Part shown: positions 4,720 to 9,565 of the stretch, piece by piece | Position numbering within the stretch: the first letter of the stretch is position 1 | How the letters are laid out: each line of letters begins with the position of its first letter | From: an uncultured Collinsella sp. | GTDB lineage: Bacteria > Actinomycetota > Coriobacteriia > Coriobacteriales > Coriobacteriaceae | NCBI GenBank assembly: GCA_900757235.1 | Contig: CAAENB010000043.1 | Coordinates: 1-9,565, forward strand | DNA length: 9,565 bases | Reading direction: 5' to 3' | The notes under the pieces: generated by a model | Told to the model about the DNA's origin: nothing | Seen by the model: the letters and a program-made list of their open reading frames with translations, nothing else | Database searches by the model: none | Translations under genes and position numbers: made by a program

Positions 4720-6750
4720 GTGGCAAACGAAAACGATTACGATGGCGGCGAGATTAAGATTCTCGAAGGTCTCGAGGCCGTTCGTAAGCGCCCGGGCATG
4801 TATATCGGCTCGACGAGCGCCAGCGGTCTGCATCACCTGGTGTGGGAGATCGTTGACAACTCCGTCGACGAGGCCATGGCCGGTTTCTGCACCGAGATCC
4901 AGGTGACGGTCCACGCCGACAACTCCATCACGGTCGTCGATAACGGGCGCGGCATCCCCGTCGACGAGCATCCTATCAAAAAGATCCCGACGCTCGAGGT
5001 CGTCATGACGATCCTGCACGCCGGCGGTAAGTTCGATAACTCGGCCTACAAGGTCTCGGGCGGCCTGCACGGCGTGGGCATCTCCGTCGTCAACGCACTG
5101 TCCAAGCGCGTGGTCGTTCAGGTTCGTCGCGATGGCAACACCTACGAGATGGAGTTCTCGCGCGGCAAGACCGTCAAGAAGATGGAGGTCGTGGGCACCT
5201 CGGATTCGACGGGCACCACCGTCACCTTCTGGCCCGACGACGAGATTTTCGAGACCTGCATCTACGATTTCGATACGCTGCACAATCGTCTGCAGGAGAC
5301 GGCGTTCCTCAATAAGAACCTCAAGATCGTGCTGACCGACGAGCGCGAGGCGACTCCCCACGTGGAGGAGTTTTGCTACGAGGGCGGCATCATCGACTTC
5401 GTCAAGTTCCTCAACGAGGGTAAGGACGTCCCCGAGGCCTTTAAGGAGCCCATCTACATCGAGGGCAAATCGGATCCGGACGCGCCTGTGGCCAAGATGG
5501 GCGAGGTCGAGGTTTCCCTGCAGTGGAATAGCGGCTACGGCGAGAACGTCATGTCGTTTGCCAACGACATCTACACTCCCGAGGGCGGCATGCACCTTGA
5601 GGGCTTCCGCACCGCGCTCACCCGCGTGATCAACGATTACGCGCGCAAGCAGAACCTGCTCAAGGAAAAAGACGCCAACCTGACCGGCGACGATGTGCGC
5701 GAGGGCCTTTCGGCCGTTATCTCGGTCAAGCTGCCCGATCCGCAGTTTGAGGGCCAGACCAAGGCCAAGCTCGGCAGCTCCTATATGCGCGCGCTCACGC
5801 TCAAGATCGTGACCGACGGCCTTGCCGATTACCTCGAGGAGCACCCTAAGCCCGCTCGCGAGATCGTCAAGAAGGCGCAGCAGGCCTGCAAGGCGCGCAA
5901 CGCCGCCCGCAAGGCGCGCGAGGCGACCCGCCGCAAGAGCCTGCTCGAGACGGCGTCCCTGCCCGGTAAGCTCGCCGACTGCTCGGTGCGCGATGCCGAG
6001 CTGACCGAGCTCTTCATCGTAGAGGGCGACTCGGCAGGCGGTTCGGCCAAGGACGGCCGTCGCCGAGACATCCAGGCGATTCTGCCCCTGCGCGGCAAGA
6101 TTTTGAACGTCGAACGCGTTGGTGACCATCGCGCGTTCTCGAGTGACACCATCCAGTCGCTGATTACCGCAATCGGCTGCGGCGTCACGACGAGTGCCGG
6201 CGACGGCGGCGACTTCGATATCACCAAGGCGCGCTACCACAAGATCATCATCATGACCGATGCAGACGTCGACGGTGCGCATATCCGCATCCTGCTGCTG
6301 ACGTTCTTCTACAAGTACATGCGTCCGCTGATCGATGCCGGCTACGTCTATGTTGCCTGCCCGCCCATCTTTGGCATTAAGGTGCGCAACAAGATCCACT
6401 ACGTGTATCCCAACGGCCGCCAGCCCGAAGACGAGATCCTGCGCGACACCATCCAGAGTCTGGGCCTGAATCCCGACGACAACGACGAGGACGGCAAGGC
6501 CAAGGATGGCAAGATCACCAAGAAGCGCAAGGGCTATACCGTCCAGCGCTACAAGGGCCTGGGCGAGATGGACCCCAAGCAGCTTGCCTCGACGACGATG
6601 GACCCCAAGACCCGCATTCTGCAGCGCGTGTCGATCGAGGACGCCGTGGTGGCAGACCGCGCCGTGCGCGAGCTGATGGGTTCCGAGGTCGGCTATCGCC
6701 GCGAGTACATTGAAAAACATGCGCATGACGCGCGTTTCCTTGATGCTTAA
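4720..6750 (+). CDS. gyrB: DNA gyrase subunit B
   Basis: GyrB is the ATPase and TOPRIM subunit of gyrase, which introduces negative supercoils using ATP. The GHKL ATPase domain shows VRKRPGMYIGS (21-31), EIVDNSVDEA with the catalytic Glu at 43, DNGRGIP (74-80) and the ATP lid GGLHGVG (114-120). The QTK loop EGQTKAKLG is present. The TOPRIM domain has EGDSAGG (from Glu435), PLRGKILNVE and DADVDG (514-519), which supply the Mg-binding acids. GYTVQRYKGLGEM and the tail follow. At 676 residues it is the short form typical of Gram-positives and lacks the roughly 170-residue insertion of E. coli GyrB. A small Asp/Lys-rich loop lies at about 586-606. It is followed at 11 bp by gyrA, so the two subunits are co-expressed. 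The GTG start is set by the Shine-Dalgarno at 4709. Confidence 0.98.
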   Translation: MANENDYDGGEIKILEGLEAVRKRPGMYIGSTSASGLHHLVWEIVDNSVDEAMAGFCTEIQVTVHADNSITVVDNGRGIPVDEHPIKKIPTLEVVMTILHAGGKFDNSAYKVSGGLHGVGISVVNALSKRVVVQVRRDGNTYEMEFSRGKTVKKMEVVGTSDSTGTTVTFWPDDEIFETCIYDFDTLHNRLQETAFLNKNLKIVLTDEREATPHVEEFCYEGGIIDFVKFLNEGKDVPEAFKEPIYIEGKSDPDAPVAKMGEVEVSLQWNSGYGENVMSFANDIYTPEGGMHLEGFRTALTRVINDYARKQNLLKEKDANLTGDDVREGLSAVISVKLPDPQFEGQTKAKLGSSYMRALTLKIVTDGLADYLEEHPKPAREIVKKAQQACKARNAARKAREATRRKSLLETASLPGKLADCSVRDAELTELFIVEGDSAGGSAKDGRRRDIQAILPLRGKILNVERVGDHRAFSSDTIQSLITAIGCGVTTSAGDGGDFDITKARYHKIIIMTDADVDGAHIRILLLTFFYKYMRPLIDAGYVYVACPPIFGIKVRNKIHYVYPNGRQPEDEILRDTIQSLGLNPDDNDEDGKAKDGKITKKRKGYTVQRYKGLGEMDPKQLASTTMDPKTRILQRVSIEDAVVADRAVRELMGSEVGYRREYIEKHAHDARFLDA

Positions 6751-6758
6751 GAGGAGGT
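6751..6758 (+). promoter_or_regulatory. gyrA ribosome binding site
   Basis: GAGGAGGT begins directly after the gyrB stop codon and ends 3 nt before the GTG at 6762. Strength and short spacing mirror the gyrB site. It decides the start: it makes translation of the acidic N-terminal extension of GyrA likely, since no comparable site precedes the downstream ATG at 7023. Confidence 0.82.
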
Positions 6759-6761
6759 AAC

Positions 6762-9503
6762 GTGGCAGACGATATCAACAATAACGAGGGTATGGACGAG
6801 GCCGGCGATGCCGGCATGCCCGATGATCTGAAGCGCCTGCTTGCCCGCGCCGAGCAGGGCGAGGACGGCGATCCGGATGCCTATAACCCCGATGCCGATG
6901 ATGATGAGGAAGAGGACGACGACGCCGAGCTCGAGGAGAGCTTTGGCGAAGTCGACCGCGGCGCCTCGGCCGGCGAGGATATCAACGGCGGCCAGCTCCA
7001 GATTTCGGAGTTCGGCCGCGAGATGAAGCAATCGTTCATCGAGTACTCGATGTCGGTCATCACGGCGCGCGCCCTGCCGGACGTGCGCGACGGCCTAAAG
7101 CCGGTGCACCGTCGTATCCTGTACGCCATGAACGAGAGCGGCATCTACCCCAACCGTCCGCATAAGAAGTCCGCTTGGACGGTCGGCGAAGTTATCGGTA
7201 AGTACCACCCGCACGGCGATTCCGCGGTCTATGAGGCCATGGTTCGCCTGGCGCAGTGGTTCTCCATGCGCACGCCGCTCATCGACGGTCACGGCAACTT
7301 CGGTAACATCGACGGCGACGGCGCGGCGGCCATGCGTTACACCGAGAGCCGCCTGGCCAAGCCCGCCATGGAACTGCTGCGTGACTTGCAGAAGGATACC
7401 GTCGACTGGCAGCCCAACTACGACGAATCGCTCGCCGAGCCCGTGGCACTGCCTGCGCGCTTCCCCAACCTGCTGGTCAACGGCAGCCAGGGCATCGCCG
7501 TCGGCATGGCCACCAACATCGCTCCGCATAACCTCACCGAGGCGATCGAGGCCACCTGCTACCTGATCGACAACCCCGACGCCACCGTCGACGAGCTCAT
7601 GCAGATCATGCCCGGTCCGGACTTCCCCACCGGCGCCATCATCATGGGCAGCGCCGGCATTAAGCAGAGCTACGAGACCGGCCGCGGCTCCATTACCGTG
7701 CGTGCCAAGGCACATGTGGAGTCCACCAAGACCGGTCGCAGCCGCTTGGTCTTTACCGAGATTCCCTACATGGTCAACAAGGGCACCCTGCAGGAGAAGA
7801 TCGCCCAGCTCGTCAACGACAAGCGCATCGAGGGCATCTCGGATATGCGCGATGAGTCCAACCAGAAGGGTATCCGCCTGGTCATCGAGCTCAAGAAGGG
7901 CGTCATTCCGCAGGTCGTGCTCAACAATCTGTATAAGTACACCTCGCTGCAGACGACCTTTGGCGCCAACAACCTGGCACTCGTCAACGGCGTTCCCAAA
8001 TGCCTGAGCCTGCGCGAGATGCTGCAGCACTACATCGACCACCAGGTCGACGTCGTCACCCGCCGCACCCGCTTCGACCTTAAGAAGGCCCAGGCCCGCG
8101 CGCATATCCTCGAGGGCTACTTGATGGCTCTCGACCATATCGACGAGGTCATTAGCATCATCCGCTCCTCGCAGACCGACTCCGAGGCCAGCAGCCGCTT
8201 GATCGAGCGCTTTGGCTTTACGCCCGAGCAGACCACGGCCATCCTCGAGATGAAACTGCGCCGCCTGACCGGTCTGGAGCGCGACAAGATTCAGGAAGAG
8301 TTGGACGGCCTGCGCCGCGCCATCGCCTACTACGAGGACCTGCTGGCGCATGAGGAGAAAATCCTGGGCGTCATCAAGGAAGAGATGCGCGAGATCTCCA
8401 AGAAGTTTGGCGACAAGCGCCGCACCGAGATCAGCCAGGTTGAGAAGGATCTAGATGTCGAGGACCTCATCGCCGACGAGGATATGGTCGTGACCATCAC
8501 CCACACCGGCTACGTTAAGCGTATCCCGGTTGCCGCCTACCGCGCCCAAAAGCGCGGCGGCAAGGGCGTGTCGGGCGTCAACCTCAAAGAGGACGATGTC
8601 ATCGATGAGATGTTCATCGCGTCCACGCACGAGTACGTGCTGTTCTTCTCGAGCAAGGGCAAGGTCTATCGCCTGAAGGTGCACGAGCTGCCGGTGGGTA
8701 CGCGCCAGGCGCGCGGTACCGCGATTGTCAACCTGCTGCCCTTCGAGGAGGGCGAGAAGATCGCGAGCGTCATCAGCTGCCGCGAGTTCCCGGCCGACGA
8801 GTACCTGATGTTTGCCACCAAGAGCGGCATGGTCAAGAAGACCGTGATGAGCGCATATGACCGCAGCCGTCGAGACGGCCTGATCGCTATCAACTTGCGT
8901 GACGACGACGCGCTGCTGAACGTGCGCCGCGTGCGCGAGGGCGACAAGATTATCCTGGCCACCACCGCGGGCAAGGCGATCATGTTCTCCGAGGAGCAGG
9001 TGCGCGCCACCGGCCGCGATACCAGCGGCGTTCGCGGTATCGGCATGAAGGACGGCGTGAGCGTTCTGGGCATGGAAGTCACTAACGGCAACGGCGATCT
9101 GTTCGTCATCACCGAGCGCGGCTACGGCAAGCGCACGCCGGTTGCGGACTACCCGGAGCAGAATCGCGGCGGCCAGGGTGTCTACACCATCCAAATGACC
9201 GAGCGTAAGGGTAACCTCGCGGCCATGAAGACGGTGGGCCCGCAGCACGAGCTGTTCATCGTGACAGAGGGCGCGACGGTCATTCGCGTCAAGACCGACG
9301 AGATCAGCCAGACCGGCCGCGCCACCCAGGGCGTCAAGATGATGACCGTCGACGACAACGACCGCATATGCGCCGTGGCCCGCATGACAGCCGCCAAAGA
9401 GAAGCCCGAAGGCGAAGCCACAGAAGACGGCTCTGCCCCCGAAGAAGCCCCTGTCGATCTAGGCGACGGCAACGACATGCCAGAAGATCTCCTAGACGAG
9501 TAA
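6762..9503 (+). CDS. gyrA: DNA gyrase subunit A
   Basis: GyrA cleaves and rejoins the gate DNA segment and wraps DNA. The 913-residue protein has the breakage-reunion core from about residue 80: EYSMSVITARALPDVRDGLKPVHRR, the quinolone region HGDSAVYE (Ser154 and Glu158, equivalent to E. coli Ser83 and Asp87) and the catalytic tyrosine Tyr193 in AAMRYTE. The canonical GyrA box QKRGGKG (596-602) and the following blade repeats of the C-terminal beta-pinwheel, such as NRGGQGV and GRATQGV, identify GyrA rather than ParC. There is an N-terminal extension of about 71 residues relative to E. coli, extremely acidic at residues 31-60 (18 of 30 Asp/Glu), and an acidic C-terminal tail whose codon choice differs from the core (GAA instead of GAG). 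The start follows from the strong Shine-Dalgarno at 6751. Confidence 0.98.
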   Translation: MADDINNNEGMDEAGDAGMPDDLKRLLARAEQGEDGDPDAYNPDADDDEEEDDDAELEESFGEVDRGASAGEDINGGQLQISEFGREMKQSFIEYSMSVITARALPDVRDGLKPVHRRILYAMNESGIYPNRPHKKSAWTVGEVIGKYHPHGDSAVYEAMVRLAQWFSMRTPLIDGHGNFGNIDGDGAAAMRYTESRLAKPAMELLRDLQKDTVDWQPNYDESLAEPVALPARFPNLLVNGSQGIAVGMATNIAPHNLTEAIEATCYLIDNPDATVDELMQIMPGPDFPTGAIIMGSAGIKQSYETGRGSITVRAKAHVESTKTGRSRLVFTEIPYMVNKGTLQEKIAQLVNDKRIEGISDMRDESNQKGIRLVIELKKGVIPQVVLNNLYKYTSLQTTFGANNLALVNGVPKCLSLREMLQHYIDHQVDVVTRRTRFDLKKAQARAHILEGYLMALDHIDEVISIIRSSQTDSEASSRLIERFGFTPEQTTAILEMKLRRLTGLERDKIQEELDGLRRAIAYYEDLLAHEEKILGVIKEEMREISKKFGDKRRTEISQVEKDLDVEDLIADEDMVVTITHTGYVKRIPVAAYRAQKRGGKGVSGVNLKEDDVIDEMFIASTHEYVLFFSSKGKVYRLKVHELPVGTRQARGTAIVNLLPFEEGEKIASVISCREFPADEYLMFATKSGMVKKTVMSAYDRSRRDGLIAINLRDDDALLNVRRVREGDKIILATTAGKAIMFSEEQVRATGRDTSGVRGIGMKDGVSVLGMEVTNGNGDLFVITERGYGKRTPVADYPEQNRGGQGVYTIQMTERKGNLAAMKTVGPQHELFIVTEGATVIRVKTDEISQTGRATQGVKMMTVDDNDRICAVARMTAAKEKPEGEATEDGSAPEEAPVDLGDGNDMPEDLLDE

Positions 9504-9538
9504 GAGGCCCTAGCTGGTAAAAATCATCAGACCTCTTA
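9501..9538 (+). repeat. Inverted repeat overlapping the gyrA stop codon
   Basis: TAAGAGG (9501-9507) and CCTCTTA (9532-9538) are perfect 7-bp complements. In RNA, the interior can add CUGGU/AUCAG (9514-9518 with 9526-9530, one G-U pair). The repeat begins with the TAA stop itself. No T-run follows, so it does not look like an intrinsic terminator. It may protect or end the gyrA transcript, or be incidental. Nothing else can be assigned in the remaining 27 bases of the window. Confidence 0.4.
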
Positions 9539-9565
9539 TATCGGCGGTCGGCGCACCTGCGCGCC

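Noticed and set aside
4702..6726. 674-codon open frame on the minus strand across gyrB
   Set aside because: It mirrors gyrB codons in a GC-rich gene, where stop codons are rare on the opposite strand. It has no recognisable domain and is rich in His, Val, Asp and Leu, as expected of an antisense shadow.
7023..7025. ATG at GyrA residue 88 as the true start, removing the acidic extension
   Set aside because: No Shine-Dalgarno precedes it and the start would remove conserved residues just before the EYSMSV motif. The GTG at 6762 has a strong site and the expected short gap after gyrB.
7095..8351. 418-codon open frame on the minus strand across gyrA
   Set aside because: Same explanation: a shadow of the biased gyrA codons, with no domain or ribosome binding site that I can see.
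9504..9565. tRNA gene or intrinsic terminator after gyrA
   Set aside because: The 62 bases show no T-run after the inverted repeat and no tRNA-like arms. The window ends too soon to say more.
1..9565. CRISPR array, insertion sequence, prophage or other mobile element
   Set aside because: No spaced direct repeats, transposase or integrase motifs or terminal repeats were seen. Genes are conserved housekeeping genes packed tightly in their usual order.

Overview
The window is the origin-proximal replication and topology cluster of a high-GC bacterium, in the order dnaA (5' end cut off by the window) - dnaN - recF - dciA - gyrB - gyrA, all on the + strand. The order, the DUF721/dciA gene between recF and gyrB, the GC-rich coding sequence with mostly G/C third positions, and the Ala-rich DnaA linker point to Actinomycetota. 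The divergent DnaA and the acidic N-terminal extension of GyrA make me think of Coriobacteriia (Collinsella-like). That last step is recollection and inference, not something the sequence proves.

Layout. Positions 1-1606 hold dnaA, lacking only its first few dozen codons. The codons for its disordered linker contain a near-consensus parS site (244-259). The 238-bp dnaA-dnaN gap (1607-1844) has the anatomy of oriC. A cluster of degenerate DnaA-box-like 9-mers lies at 1622-1712. One more box-like site (1777-1785) sits 9 nt before an uninterrupted run of six trinucleotides (1795-1812) that matches the DnaA-trio element, followed by a very AT-rich stretch (16% GC over 1795-1844) that runs into the dnaN start. 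dnaN (1845-2948), recF (2958-4064) and dciA (4051-4614) follow with a 9-bp gap and then a 14-bp overlap, so they look co-transcribed and translationally coupled. A strong intrinsic terminator (4641-4670) closes this unit. gyrB (4720-6750) and gyrA (6762-9503) form a second unit with an 11-bp gap, and each begins with GTG behind a strong, closely spaced Shine-Dalgarno. The last 62 bp hold only an inverted repeat that overlaps the gyrA stop codon.

How the genes work together. DnaA recognises and melts oriC. DciA is the predicted partner that helps place the replicative helicase in bacteria lacking DnaC/DnaI. DnaN is the sliding clamp, RecF acts in gap repair and clamp/fork-linked recombination, and gyrase (GyrA2GyrB2) removes the positive supercoils made by the forks. 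The parS site would nucleate ParB for origin segregation.

No unknown multi-gene system is visible; every gene belongs to a known family. The points that deserve attention are the oriC fine structure (trio array plus non-canonical boxes), the altered DNA-recognition signature in DnaA domain IV that may go with those boxes, the parS site inside dnaA, and the acidic tails at both ends of GyrA. The codon choice of the C-terminal GyrA tail also differs from that of the core.
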